NCBI GenBank assembly: GCA_041441555.1
Contig: JASDSW010000085.1
Span: forward strand, 1 to 47,850
Length of the DNA: 47,850 nt
Direction: 5' to 3'
DNA from: Pseudaeromonas sp041441555
GTDB taxonomy: Bacteria; Pseudomonadota; Gammaproteobacteria; Enterobacterales; Aeromonadaceae
In this document: piece by piece, positions 8,213 through 16,520 of the stretch
How the letters are laid out: each line of letters starts with the position of its first letter
Position numbering within the stretch: the first letter of the stretch is position 1
Made by a program: the position numbers and the translations under genes
Notes under the pieces: model-generated
What the model saw: only the letters and a program-made list of their open reading frames with translations
What the model was told of the DNA's origin: nothing
Databases searched by the model: none

Positions 8213-9136
8213 TCAGGCAAGGGTGAAGCCCAACGCCAGCAGCAGATTGCACGCCAGGCTGCCCAGAGCAGTCAGTTTCAGTTGGTGATTGAGCAATGGC
8301 GGCTCCTCACTCACCTGCACTACCCAGGCGGCGCGCAGCAGCGACAGATAGCCGGGCAGAAACAGCCAGGGCCACGGCGATGAACTCTGCAGCAGGATGA
8401 ACAGCACGATCAACACCCCAGCCCCCCCCACCAGCAACCAGTGATAGAGGCGGGCCCGGCGGGCTCCCAGTCGCACCGCCAGCGTCCGCTTGCCGCTGCG
8501 GGCATCCCCCGCCAGATCGCGGATGTTGTTGATGTTGAGCACCGCCGTCGCCAACAGGCCACAGCTGGCCGCCGGCAGCAGCAGGCTCCAGCTCAACTGG
8601 TGACTGAACAGGTAGTAGGAGCCCATGACACCCAGCAGGCCGAAGAAGAGGAACACCGAGAGATCACCCAAGCCGCGATAGCCATAGGGGCGCCGTCCGA
8701 CCGTGTAGGTGATGGCCGCCAGCAGCGCCAGAGCGCCAAAGCCGATGAAGGTCAGCAGCGCCGGCCAATCGTCGGCAAAAGAGCACCACAAGAGGGCCAA
8801 ACCGGAACCGATCGCCGCCAGCGCCGTCGCCGCCATCGCCACCAGCATCTGCCGTCGGCTGATCAGACCGCTGGCCACCGCCCGCGTCGGGCCGACTCGT
8901 TCGTCATTGTCGGCGCCAGAGACCGCATCGCCATAGTCGTTGGCCAGATTGGAGAGCAGTTGCAACAAGATGGCGGTCAGCAGGCAGAGCAGAAACAGCG
9001 GCAGACGAAAATAGCCGCCGTGGGCCGCCAACCCGGAGCCGAGCAGCACCGAAGAGCAGGCCAGAGGCAGGGTTCGCAGTCGCGCCGCCAGGATCCAACG
9101 GGAGAGAGAAGAGCTTGTCATGGTGATCGGCGCCAT
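8213..9136 (-). CDS. menA: MenA, 1,4-dihydroxy-2-naphthoate polyprenyltransferase
   Basis: Integral membrane UbiA-superfamily enzyme of 307 residues that joins DHNA to a long polyprenyl diphosphate, making demethylmenaquinone. The first Asp-rich prenyl-diphosphate motif is NLANDYGDAVSGADND, and the second is NIRDLAGDARSGKRT. Eight to nine hydrophobic helices span the protein. The start is uncertain: the ATG at 9136 gives MAPITMTSSS and a second ATG at 9121 gives MTSSS; neither has a well-placed ribosome site, since AGGG lies within two bases of the first. The gene diverges from menF across a roughly 150-base region, which puts all recognisable menaquinone genes of this window side by side. 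Confidence 0.93.
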   Translation of the reverse strand: MAPITMTSSSLSRWILAARLRTLPLACSSVLLGSGLAAHGGYFRLPLFLLCLLTAILLQLLSNLANDYGDAVSGADNDERVGPTRAVASGLISRRQMLVAMAATALAAIGSGLALLWCSFADDWPALLTFIGFGALALLAAITYTVGRRPYGYRGLGDLSVFLFFGLLGVMGSYYLFSHQLSWSLLLPAASCGLLATAVLNINNIRDLAGDARSGKRTLAVRLGARRARLYHWLLVGGAGVLIVLFILLQSSSPWPWLFLPGYLSLLRAAWVVQVSEEPPLLNHQLKLTALGSLACNLLLALGFTLA

Positions 9137-9150
9137 CCCTAGCGAATGTA

Positions 9151-9179
9151 TTTACCCCCCGCCCGGCAGCCCCTATACT
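9151..9179 (+). promoter_or_regulatory. Candidate sigma-70 promoter for the menF operon
   Basis: TTTACC (9151-9156), a 17-base spacer and TATACT (9174-9179) form a good sigma-70 arrangement. It lies about 110 bases before the menF ATG in the menA-menF divergent region. No strong ribosome-binding site is visible immediately before menF. Confidence 0.42.
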
Positions 9180-9289
9180 GGGCCATCCGGCCGGACCGAG
9201 GCGTCAGGAAGAGACGTACTATAACGGATCCAGCTCCCCTTTTGCAGTTCCGGCGCTGTGCCGCCCTTAATCATCCGTGTACTCATGCC

Positions 9290-10633
9290 ATGCTGGCTCA
9301 GACAAGACTCATTGACACAATCGACAGCCTGTTACAGACGGATCTGAGCGGTTTCGTTCGTCTGCGGGAACCGATCGATATCACCTCCTTCCTCGGTTGG
9401 CTCAAGGGCCAGACCCTCTATCCCCGCGTCTACTGGCATGCCCGGGAGCGGGACCGTGAATTTGCCGGTCTCGGTTGCCTGCGCGAGATCCGCGATGTCG
9501 CCGCCCTGGCCGAACTCAGCGCCCAACCCAAACCGGCGGCGGGCAGCTGGCCCCGCTACTATGGCGGCCTGGCCTTCGATCCGCTCGATCAACGCCAAGG
9601 TGGTGACCACTGGCGCGAATTTGGCACCTGTCGCTTCATCCTGCCGCGCATCGAATTGATCCGGCAGGGCAACCAGATCGAACTGGTCTGCAACCTCTGG
9701 CTGGAGGGTGACGCCGAACAACGGCGCGCAGAACTCGCCGCCGCCCGCGAGGCGCTGGCTCAGGTGGCCCCGGAAGCCCGACTCGACCGGCTGCCGGCCA
9801 TCGACTTCCAGCGGCAGGATACGCCCGAACAGCCCGTCTGGTCGGCGCTGGTCCGCGAACTGACCGACCACGACCATCTGACGCAGCTACCCAAGGTGGT
9901 GCTGGCTCGCGAGAGCCGCCTGGCGACGGCACAGAGTGTCAACCCCTGGGATCTGCTGGCCGCCTGGCAACCCCTCTCGCCACTCTGTTTCCACTTTGCC
10001 TTCGCCTTCAGCGCCGAGAGCTGTCTGCTGGCCAGCTCACCGGAGCGGCTCTACCGGCGGCACGAGCGCGAACTCGAGAGCGAGGCGCTGGCCGGCACCA
10101 TCATTCGCACTGACGACGAGGCCGAGGATGCCCGCCTCGCCGCCCAGTTGCTGGCCGACAACAAGAACCGGCTGGAAAATCGACTGGTGCATGCCGACAT
10201 CCTGACCCGACTCGAGGGGTTGGCCGAGCGCGCCAGCCTCTCCCCAGCCCGCATCCTCAAGCTCCGGCGTCTGCAGCACCTGCGCCGCGACATCCAGGCC
10301 CGGCTCAAGCCCGGGGTCTACGATGATCAACTGCTGGCCACGCTGCATCCGACCCCGGCGGTCGGCGGTACCCCCAGACGCAAGGCGCTGGCCTACATCC
10401 GTGACCATGAACCCTTCTGCCGCGGCTGGTACGCCGGCGCCTGCGGCCTCATCAGCGAGGATGTCGCCGAGTTTGCCGTGGCCATTCGCAGCGTGCTGCT
10501 GACCGCGGACGCCCTGCGTCTGTACGCCGGTGCCGGGATCGTCGCCGGCTCGCAGCCGGAGGCCGAGTGGCAGGAGCTGGATGACAAGCTGGCCAACCTG
10601 CTCAGCCTGCTGAGTCAGGGGTCGCGACCATGA
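9290..10633 (+). CDS. menF: MenF, menaquinone-specific isochorismate synthase
   Basis: 447-residue chorismate-utilising enzyme that converts chorismate to isochorismate, the first committed step to menaquinone. C-terminal motifs of the family are present: LPKVVLARES (the catalytic lysine region), ESEALAGTI, NRLVHADI and YAGAGIVAGSQPEAEWQELDDKLAN. The ATG at 9290 is chosen because it begins the domain (MLAQTRLIDTID); the frame stays open back to 9146 but the extra 48 residues look unlike protein. No clear Shine-Dalgarno precedes it. The stop overlaps the menD start (ATGA at 10630-10633). Being first in the six-gene operon fits its role at the pathway entry. Confidence 0.93.
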   Translation: MLAQTRLIDTIDSLLQTDLSGFVRLREPIDITSFLGWLKGQTLYPRVYWHARERDREFAGLGCLREIRDVAALAELSAQPKPAAGSWPRYYGGLAFDPLDQRQGGDHWREFGTCRFILPRIELIRQGNQIELVCNLWLEGDAEQRRAELAAAREALAQVAPEARLDRLPAIDFQRQDTPEQPVWSALVRELTDHDHLTQLPKVVLARESRLATAQSVNPWDLLAAWQPLSPLCFHFAFAFSAESCLLASSPERLYRRHERELESEALAGTIIRTDDEAEDARLAAQLLADNKNRLENRLVHADILTRLEGLAERASLSPARILKLRRLQHLRRDIQARLKPGVYDDQLLATLHPTPAVGGTPRRKALAYIRDHEPFCRGWYAGACGLISEDVAEFAVAIRSVLLTADALRLYAGAGIVAGSQPEAEWQELDDKLANLLSLLSQGSRP

Positions 10634-12357
10634 TGCAGCCGGGCGACAACCTGAGCCTGGGTTGGGCCCGCCTGATCATCGAGGAGCAGTGGCGCCTCGG
10701 TCTGCGCGATCTCTGCTTTGCCCCCGGCTCGCGCAGCGCGCCACTGACCCTGGCCGCCAGCCAGCACGGACGCCTGCGCTGTCACAGCCACTTCGATGAA
10801 CGAGGTCTTGGCTTCCTGGCCCTGGGACTGGCCAAGCGCAGCGGCCGTCCGGTGGCCCTGGTCACCACCTCGGGCACCGCGGTGGCCAACCTCTACCCAG
10901 CGGTGGTCGAGGCGCGCCAGAGCGGCGTCCCGCTCATCGTGCTCAGTGCCGACCGCCCGCCGGAGCTGATCGATTGCGGCGCCAATCAGGCCATCCCGCA
11001 AGTGGGGATCTTCGCCGGCTATCCGGTGTTCAGCCAGAATCTGCCGACACCGACCTCCCGCATCTCGCCCCGTTTTCTGCTCGGCACCCTGGATCAGCTC
11101 TGGTTGACCCTGACGCAGAACCCGGGCCCGGCCCACCTGAACTGCCCGTTTGCCGAGCCGCTCTATCCCCACCAGGGGGAGCCACTGCCCACCGACTGGC
11201 TGGCCGAATTGGCGCCCTGGCCGGATGGCGATGAGCCACTGACCCGGATCCTGCTAGCCGTCACGGCCGCGCCCCTCCAGGTGGACTGGCCACAGTGGGC
11301 GGGCCGCCGTGGCGTCATAGTCGCCGGGCAGATCGACTCCCCCGAGGAGGCGCTGGCGGTGGCCGAATTGGCCGACCATCTGGGCTGGCCGTTACTCGCC
11401 GACGCCCAGTCGCAACTGTTGCAGCATCCCGGCGCCATCGCCCACGCCGATCTGGCGCTGCATGGCGCGCCATTTCGTCAGGAGCTGGGTCGCGCCGAAC
11501 TGTTGCTGCAGGTGGGGGGGCGCCTGCTCTCCAAGCGCCTGAGCCAATTCATCGCCGAGCACCCCTGGCAGCAGCAATGGCTGCTGGCGGCCGACCAGCA
11601 ACGGTTGAGCCCGGACTACCGGCTGGATCGGCGGCTGATCGCCCCCATCGCCGCCTGGTGCCGACAGCATCAGGCCGCCGTCGACCGCCAGACCCCCTGG
11701 CACCAACTACCGGCGCTCGCCGCCGCCCTGCCCGCGACCCTGGCTCCCTTCGTCGAACGTTGGAGCGAGTTGGCGATCACCCATCGCCTGGCGACTCTGT
11801 GGCACGGCGCCCTGCTGCTGGGCAACAGCCTGCCTCCCCGCCTGTGGCAGATGCTGGCACCCGCCCGCTCCGAGACGCCGCAGCCAGGCCCGCTGCTGAG
11901 CAATCGCGGAGCCTCCGGCATCGATGGGCTGATCGCCACCGCCGCCGGCATCGCCCGCGGCCAAGCGGCGGGCGAGGTCACCACCCTGCTCCTCGGGGAT
12001 ACCTCGGCCCTGCACGATCTGAACAGCCTGGCGCTGCTGCGCCACGCGCCCCATCCGGTCATCGTCGTGCTGCTGAACAACGATGGCGGCGGCATCTTCT
12101 CGCTGCTGCCCGGCGCCGCCCCCCTGCCCGAGCTCGATGCCTGTTTCCGCCTCGACCATGGTCTCGACTTCGCCCACGCCGCCGCCCAATTCGGGCTGGC
12201 CTATGCAGCCCCCACGGATCTGGAGGCCTTCAGCGACGCCTATCTCACCGCCCACGCCTCGGCCCGCAGCACACTGATCGAGTGCCGCGTGACCGCCGGG
12301 CAGAGTGCCAGTGAACTGGCGGATCTGGCTCGAGCCTGCCGTCAGCAGGAGGGCTAA
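10630..12357 (+). CDS. menD: MenD, SEPHCHC synthase
   Basis: 575-residue thiamine-diphosphate enzyme that adds a 2-oxoglutarate-derived succinyl group to isochorismate with loss of CO2. The N-terminal PYR domain shows FAPGSRSAPLTLA and DERGLGFLALGLAK. The C-terminal cofactor domain shows SNRGASGIDG and the ThDP motif from GDTSALHDLN to NNDGGGIFSLLP. There are two ATGs in a row at 10630 and 10633; either could start. It overlaps menF by four bases and is followed by menH after only three bases. It is about 20 residues longer than E. coli MenD (556), mainly in internal Ala/Leu-rich loops. Confidence 0.95.
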   Translation: MMQPGDNLSLGWARLIIEEQWRLGLRDLCFAPGSRSAPLTLAASQHGRLRCHSHFDERGLGFLALGLAKRSGRPVALVTTSGTAVANLYPAVVEARQSGVPLIVLSADRPPELIDCGANQAIPQVGIFAGYPVFSQNLPTPTSRISPRFLLGTLDQLWLTLTQNPGPAHLNCPFAEPLYPHQGEPLPTDWLAELAPWPDGDEPLTRILLAVTAAPLQVDWPQWAGRRGVIVAGQIDSPEEALAVAELADHLGWPLLADAQSQLLQHPGAIAHADLALHGAPFRQELGRAELLLQVGGRLLSKRLSQFIAEHPWQQQWLLAADQQRLSPDYRLDRRLIAPIAAWCRQHQAAVDRQTPWHQLPALAAALPATLAPFVERWSELAITHRLATLWHGALLLGNSLPPRLWQMLAPARSETPQPGPLLSNRGASGIDGLIATAAGIARGQAAGEVTTLLLGDTSALHDLNSLALLRHAPHPVIVVLLNNDGGGIFSLLPGAAPLPELDACFRLDHGLDFAHAAAQFGLAYAAPTDLEAFSDAYLTAHASARSTLIECRVTAGQSASELADLARACRQQEG

Positions 12358-12360
12358 GCG

Positions 12361-13206
12361 ATGCGCATCCCCTATGTCACCACGCCACCAGCCCCCATCA
12401 CCCCCTGTGATCTGGTCTTCCTGCACGGGTTTCTCGGCACCCCCATCGAGTGGCTGGCGCTGCTCGATCGCCTGCCCAGCGCCTGGCGCCGCCGCTGTCA
12501 CTGTCTGACGCTGCCGGGGCACGGCCCCGAGGCGCCGGCCGCCATGCCCTGGCCGCTGCTGGCCGACTGGCTGGATGCCGAGCTGGGACGCCGAGGCATT
12601 CACAGCGCCATCCTCTACGGCTACTCACTCGGCGGCCGCCTGGCGCTGCACTACGCCACCAGCGCCCAATCGTTGCATGCCGATGGCCGCAGCAAGCTCG
12701 CTGGCCTGGTGCTCGAGAGTGCCAACCCGGGACTGACCAGCCCAGAGGCCCGCCGCGAACGGATGCACAGCGACGCGCTCTGGGTCCAACGCCTGCGCCA
12801 GGAGCCGCTGCGGCAGGTGCTGGTCGACTGGTATCAGCAGAGCGTCTTCAGCGATCTGACCCCGGCCCGGCGTGCGGAGCTGATCACCCTGCGCAGCCAA
12901 CACGATCCGCGCCGCCTGGCCCACATGCTGGCCGCCAGCTCGCTGGCCCGCCAACCGGATCTGCACCCCTGGCTGCAGTGCACCAGTCTGCCGGTGCTCT
13001 ATCTGTATGGGGCCGCGGATCAAAAATTTGCCAACCTGGCGGCTGAACTGCTGGCCGCCTGCCCGGCCCTCGAGGGAGCCCGCATCCCCTCCGCGGGCCA
13101 CAATCTGCACCTGACCAGCCCCGACGAGGTTGCCGCCGTGCTCGTGCCCTGGCTGCAACAACGCTGGCCCACCCTTGCTTCCCCCGACTCACAGGAGACG
13201 ACTTAA
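12361..13206 (+). CDS. menH: MenH, SHCHC synthase
   Basis: 281-residue alpha/beta hydrolase that eliminates pyruvate from the MenD product to give SHCHC. The HGFLG oxyanion segment, nucleophile elbow GYSLGGR, acid residue in YGAADQKF and catalytic His in SAGHNLHL are all in the expected order. It is about 30 residues longer than E. coli MenH (252), with extra sequence at the N-terminus and in the lid. Its stop codon shares one base with the menB ATG (TAATG at 13204-13208), a coupling arrangement. Its place between menD and menB separates it from unrelated esterases. Confidence 0.92.
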   Translation: MRIPYVTTPPAPITPCDLVFLHGFLGTPIEWLALLDRLPSAWRRRCHCLTLPGHGPEAPAAMPWPLLADWLDAELGRRGIHSAILYGYSLGGRLALHYATSAQSLHADGRSKLAGLVLESANPGLTSPEARRERMHSDALWVQRLRQEPLRQVLVDWYQQSVFSDLTPARRAELITLRSQHDPRRLAHMLAASSLARQPDLHPWLQCTSLPVLYLYGAADQKFANLAAELLAACPALEGARIPSAGHNLHLTSPDEVAAVLVPWLQQRWPTLASPDSQETT

Positions 13207-14072
13207 TGATCCAACCCTCTCAGGAACAGCTGGACCAGTGGTACGCCCCGGCTCACTGGCACGACTGCAGTGGCGACTTTCAGGACATCCGCTACCACAA
13301 ATCCGAGGAGGGGATCGCCAAGATCACCATCCATCGCCCCCAGGTGCGTAACGCCTTTCGGCCGCTGACGGTGCAGGAGATGATGCAGGCGCTGAACGAC
13401 GCCCGCTTCGACGCCGGCATCGGCGTCATCATCCTGACCGGAGCCGGTGATCTGGCCTTCTGCTCCGGTGGTGATCAGAAGGTGCGCGGCGACTACGGCG
13501 GCTATCAGGACGACGAAGGAACCCACCACCTCAACGTCCTCGACTTCCAGCGCCAGATCCGCACCTGCCCGAAACCCGTCATCGCCATGGTGGCCGGTTA
13601 CGCCATCGGCGGCGGCCACGTGCTGCACATGATGTGCGATCTGACCATCGCCGCCGACAACGCCCGCTTCGGCCAGACCGGCCCCAAAGTCGGCTCCTTC
13701 GATGGCGGCTGGGGCGCCTCCTACATGGCGCGCATCGTCGGCCAGAAGAAGGCCCGCGAGATCTGGTTCCTCTGTCGTCAATACGATGCTGCCGAAGCCC
13801 TGGCGATGGGACTGGTCAATACCGTGGTCCCGCTGGCCGAGCTGGAGCGAGAAACCGTGCGCTGGTGCCGGGAAATTCTGCAGCACAGCCCGATGGCTCT
13901 GCGCTGTCTGAAGGCGGCGCTGAATGCCGACTGTGACGGTCAGGCCGGGCTGCAAGAGCTCTCGGGAAATGCGACTATGCTCTTCTATATGACCGAAGAG
14001 GGTCAGGAAGGGCGCAACGCCTTCAACGAGAAACGGCGTCCCGACTTTTCCAAATTCAAACGGAATCCATGA
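13206..14072 (+). CDS. menB: MenB, 1,4-dihydroxy-2-naphthoyl-CoA synthase
   Basis: 288-residue crotonase-fold enzyme that closes the naphthoquinone ring, converting o-succinylbenzoyl-CoA to DHNA-CoA. It is extremely similar to E. coli MenB: the oxyanion-hole segments FCSGGDQKVRGDYGGY and AGYAIGGGHVLHMMCD, the GQTGPKVGSFDGGWG stretch and the C-terminal KRRPDFSKFKRNP are nearly unchanged. The Gly in the QTGPKVG region rather than Asp marks the bicarbonate-dependent type found in E. coli. It overlaps menH by one base and menC by four. A thioesterase for the next step is not in the window. Confidence 0.96.
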   Translation: MIQPSQEQLDQWYAPAHWHDCSGDFQDIRYHKSEEGIAKITIHRPQVRNAFRPLTVQEMMQALNDARFDAGIGVIILTGAGDLAFCSGGDQKVRGDYGGYQDDEGTHHLNVLDFQRQIRTCPKPVIAMVAGYAIGGGHVLHMMCDLTIAADNARFGQTGPKVGSFDGGWGASYMARIVGQKKAREIWFLCRQYDAAEALAMGLVNTVVPLAELERETVRWCREILQHSPMALRCLKAALNADCDGQAGLQELSGNATMLFYMTEEGQEGRNAFNEKRRPDFSKFKRNP

Positions 14073-15001
14073 TGAAAGCCAGTCTCTACCGCTATCGACT
14101 GCCGCTCAGCCAGCCTCTGCAGTTCCACGATCGCCAGATCTCGGTACGCGAGGGGCTGCTGCTGAAATGGGAAAATAGCTGGGGCGAAATCGCACCGCTG
14201 CCCGGCTTCTCCAAGGAGACCCTCGACGAGGCCGAGGCCGAGGCTCTGCTCTGTCTGAAGGGGCTCAAACAGGGACGCCATGTCGAGCCCCTGCTCCCCT
14301 CGGTGCAATTCGGTTTCGACTGCGCGCAACGCCAATGGCCGAGCAAGATGAACGCCCCCCACTCGCCCTATATCCTGCTGTTGGGCAGCCCCGACGAAGT
14401 GGTCTGGAGCTGGCGGGAGTGGCTGTACGACTACCCGGCCAAGGCCAAGGTTAAGGTGGCCCGCCACGCCATGCGCGATGAGGTCGCCATGGTGCGTGAG
14501 CTCTGCCGTCTGGCCCCCAAGCTCAAGCTGATCCTGGATGCCAACTGTGGCTGGACCCGCGAAGAGGCCTGGACCTTCATGAGCCACCTCAATGCCGCCA
14601 ACATCGAATACATCGAGGATCCCTGTGCCCGGCTCGAGGACATTCGAGCCGTCGCCGGTCACACCGGCATCCCCATCGCCCTGGACGAGCTGCTGAGCCT
14701 AGAGCCCCATTGGGAACCCTTCCCGCAACTCAAGGCGATCATCATCAAACCCATGCTGATCGGCTCCCTGGCCCGCTGCAAGGCGCTGGTCGACAAGGCC
14801 CACGCCACCGGCCTAAAGGTGGTCTTCTCCTCCTGCTACGAGTCCCAGCTCGGTAACCGTCTGCTGGCACAGCTGGCCAGTGAGTGGGCCCCCGAACAGG
14901 CACCGGGGCTGGATACTCTGCGCTACTTCACCACCAACATCCTCCAGTCCGATACCCTGACCGTCGATGAGCAGCAGTTGGAGCTGCTATGGCAGAGCTG
15001 A
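14069..15001 (+). CDS. menC: MenC, o-succinylbenzoate synthase
   Basis: 310-residue member of the enolase superfamily that dehydrates SHCHC to o-succinylbenzoate. The catalytic pattern is intact: the KxK pair in KAKVKVARHAM, Mg ligands in LDANCGWT, EDPCARLEDI and ALDELLS, and the second catalytic lysine in IIIKPMLIG. The first ATG at 14069 overlaps the menB stop by four bases, and a second ATG follows at once. The 3' end runs 13 bases into menE. Length is close to E. coli MenC (320). Confidence 0.94.
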   Translation: MMKASLYRYRLPLSQPLQFHDRQISVREGLLLKWENSWGEIAPLPGFSKETLDEAEAEALLCLKGLKQGRHVEPLLPSVQFGFDCAQRQWPSKMNAPHSPYILLLGSPDEVVWSWREWLYDYPAKAKVKVARHAMRDEVAMVRELCRLAPKLKLILDANCGWTREEAWTFMSHLNAANIEYIEDPCARLEDIRAVAGHTGIPIALDELLSLEPHWEPFPQLKAIIIKPMLIGSLARCKALVDKAHATGLKVVFSSCYESQLGNRLLAQLASEWAPEQAPGLDTLRYFTTNILQSDTLTVDEQQLELLWQS

Positions 15002-16446
15002 TCCCGGACGGGGCGGTTTGCTGCCCCGTTCGCCACCAGGCCCTGAATCACCCCGCAAGACCCGCCATCCGCCTGCCCCGGCGAGTACTCACTTACCGTG
15101 AGCTCGATGGTCGGCTCAACAGCCTGCAACAGCAGTTGGTCGTCGCCGGATTGCGCCGCGGCGATCATCTGGTGACGGTGGCCGCCAACAGCCTGTCGTT
15201 GCTGTTGCTGGCCTGGGCCTGCCTGCGTCTGGGGCTGGTGTTCTGCCCGCTTAATCCGCGCCAGCCCGCCGCCCGCTGCCGGCAACTGATGCAGCGGCTC
15301 GACGCCAAGGGCTGCTGGCTGGCCCCCGACTGGCCGGAGGCCGACGCCGGGGACTGGCCCTGCCCGGTGCTGACACTCGATCCGGACCACGCACTCCCCG
15401 CCGCAGCCACAGAGCTCTGGCTGGACCAGCAACAGCTGACCAATCTGATCCTCACCTCCGGCAGCAGCGGCGAGCCCAAGGCGGTGGCCCATCGCCTCGC
15501 CGCCCATTGGGCCAGTGCCGAGGGCTCGGCCTTGGGCGTGCCGCTGCTGTCTGGGGACGGCTGGTTGCTCTCCTTGCCGCTGTTTCATGTCGGCGGTTAC
15601 GCCATCCCGTGGCGCTGCTTCCTGGCGGGAGCCTGCGTCGTGCTCCCCAACCCGGAGTGCTCACTCAGTGAGCACTTACTGGGGGGAGCCATCACCCACC
15701 TATCCTTGGTGCCGACCCAGCTCTACCGGCTGCTGCAGAGCCCGAAATTCCGACTGGAGCGGACGGCGGTGCGCCACCTGCTGCTCGGCGGAGCCCCCAT
15801 CCCCGCCAGCCTGGTGGCCGCCTGCCAAGCTCAGGGGGTGACGCCGCAGGTCAGCTACGGCCTCTCCGAGATGGCCACCCAGGTCTGCACCCGCTACGCC
15901 GGCCCCGATGCATCCAACGTCGGTCGCCCCCTGCCCGGCCGCGAGCTGAAGCTGATCGATGGCGAGATCTGCGTGCGCGGCGCCACCCTGTTTGCCGGTT
16001 ACTACCGAGAAGGGACTTTGGAGCCTGCGTTGGATGCCGAGGGGTGGTTTCACACCGGCGATCTGGGCGAACTGACAGCGACCGGTGAACTGCGAGTACA
16101 GGGCCGGCGCGATAACCGCTTCATCTGCGGCGGTGAGAATATCCAGCCCGAGGCCATCGAGCAGGCGCTGTTGCAGCATGGTGCCGTGCGCCAGGCGCTG
16201 GTGGTGCCGCTGGCCGATGCCGAATGGGGCATGGTGCCGCTGGCCTTTATCGACTGGCAGCCGAGCCCGGCTGATGCCACCACGGGTCAGCGGGTACTCA
16301 CCGACCTGGAGCCCTGGTTGCGCACCCGGCTCCCCAGCCATCTGATCCCGCGCCGCTGGTTGCCGTGGCCTGCGCAGGCCGCCGAGGGGCTCAAGCCCAG
16401 CCGCCACCACTTCATGGCACTGGTCAACCCGCCAGCCACCGGCTAG
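14989..16446 (+). CDS. menE: MenE, o-succinylbenzoate-CoA ligase
   Basis: 485-residue ANL-superfamily acyl-CoA synthetase that activates o-succinylbenzoate through an adenylate to the CoA thioester used by MenB. The P-loop-like TSGSSGEPKA, the SYGLSEMATQ adenylate motif, GWFHTGDLGEL and the hinge region GRRDNRFICGGENI are seen. The A10 lysine appears to be in EGLKPSRHH near the C-terminus. It starts inside the last codons of menC and is the last gene of the operon; no strong hairpin follows before the rnb promoter. It is about 34 residues longer than E. coli MenE (451). Confidence 0.93.
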   Translation: MAELIPDGAVCCPVRHQALNHPARPAIRLPRRVLTYRELDGRLNSLQQQLVVAGLRRGDHLVTVAANSLSLLLLAWACLRLGLVFCPLNPRQPAARCRQLMQRLDAKGCWLAPDWPEADAGDWPCPVLTLDPDHALPAAATELWLDQQQLTNLILTSGSSGEPKAVAHRLAAHWASAEGSALGVPLLSGDGWLLSLPLFHVGGYAIPWRCFLAGACVVLPNPECSLSEHLLGGAITHLSLVPTQLYRLLQSPKFRLERTAVRHLLLGGAPIPASLVAACQAQGVTPQVSYGLSEMATQVCTRYAGPDASNVGRPLPGRELKLIDGEICVRGATLFAGYYREGTLEPALDAEGWFHTGDLGELTATGELRVQGRRDNRFICGGENIQPEAIEQALLQHGAVRQALVVPLADAEWGMVPLAFIDWQPSPADATTGQRVLTDLEPWLRTRLPSHLIPRRWLPWPAQAAEGLKPSRHHFMALVNPPATG

Positions 16447-16462
16447 TCCGGCGCCGTGCTCC

Positions 16463-16491
16463 TTGGTTTTACCCGCACAAATCCGTATAGT
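16463..16491 (+). promoter_or_regulatory. Sigma-70 promoter of rnb
   Basis: TTGGTT (16463-16468), a 17-base spacer and TATAGT (16486-16491) lie 30 bases before the rnb ATG, giving a predicted leader of about 22 bases. Both boxes are four of six or better. Confidence 0.55.
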
Positions 16492-16520
16492 CGGCACGTT
16501 TCTTCGACAGGGTGATCACT

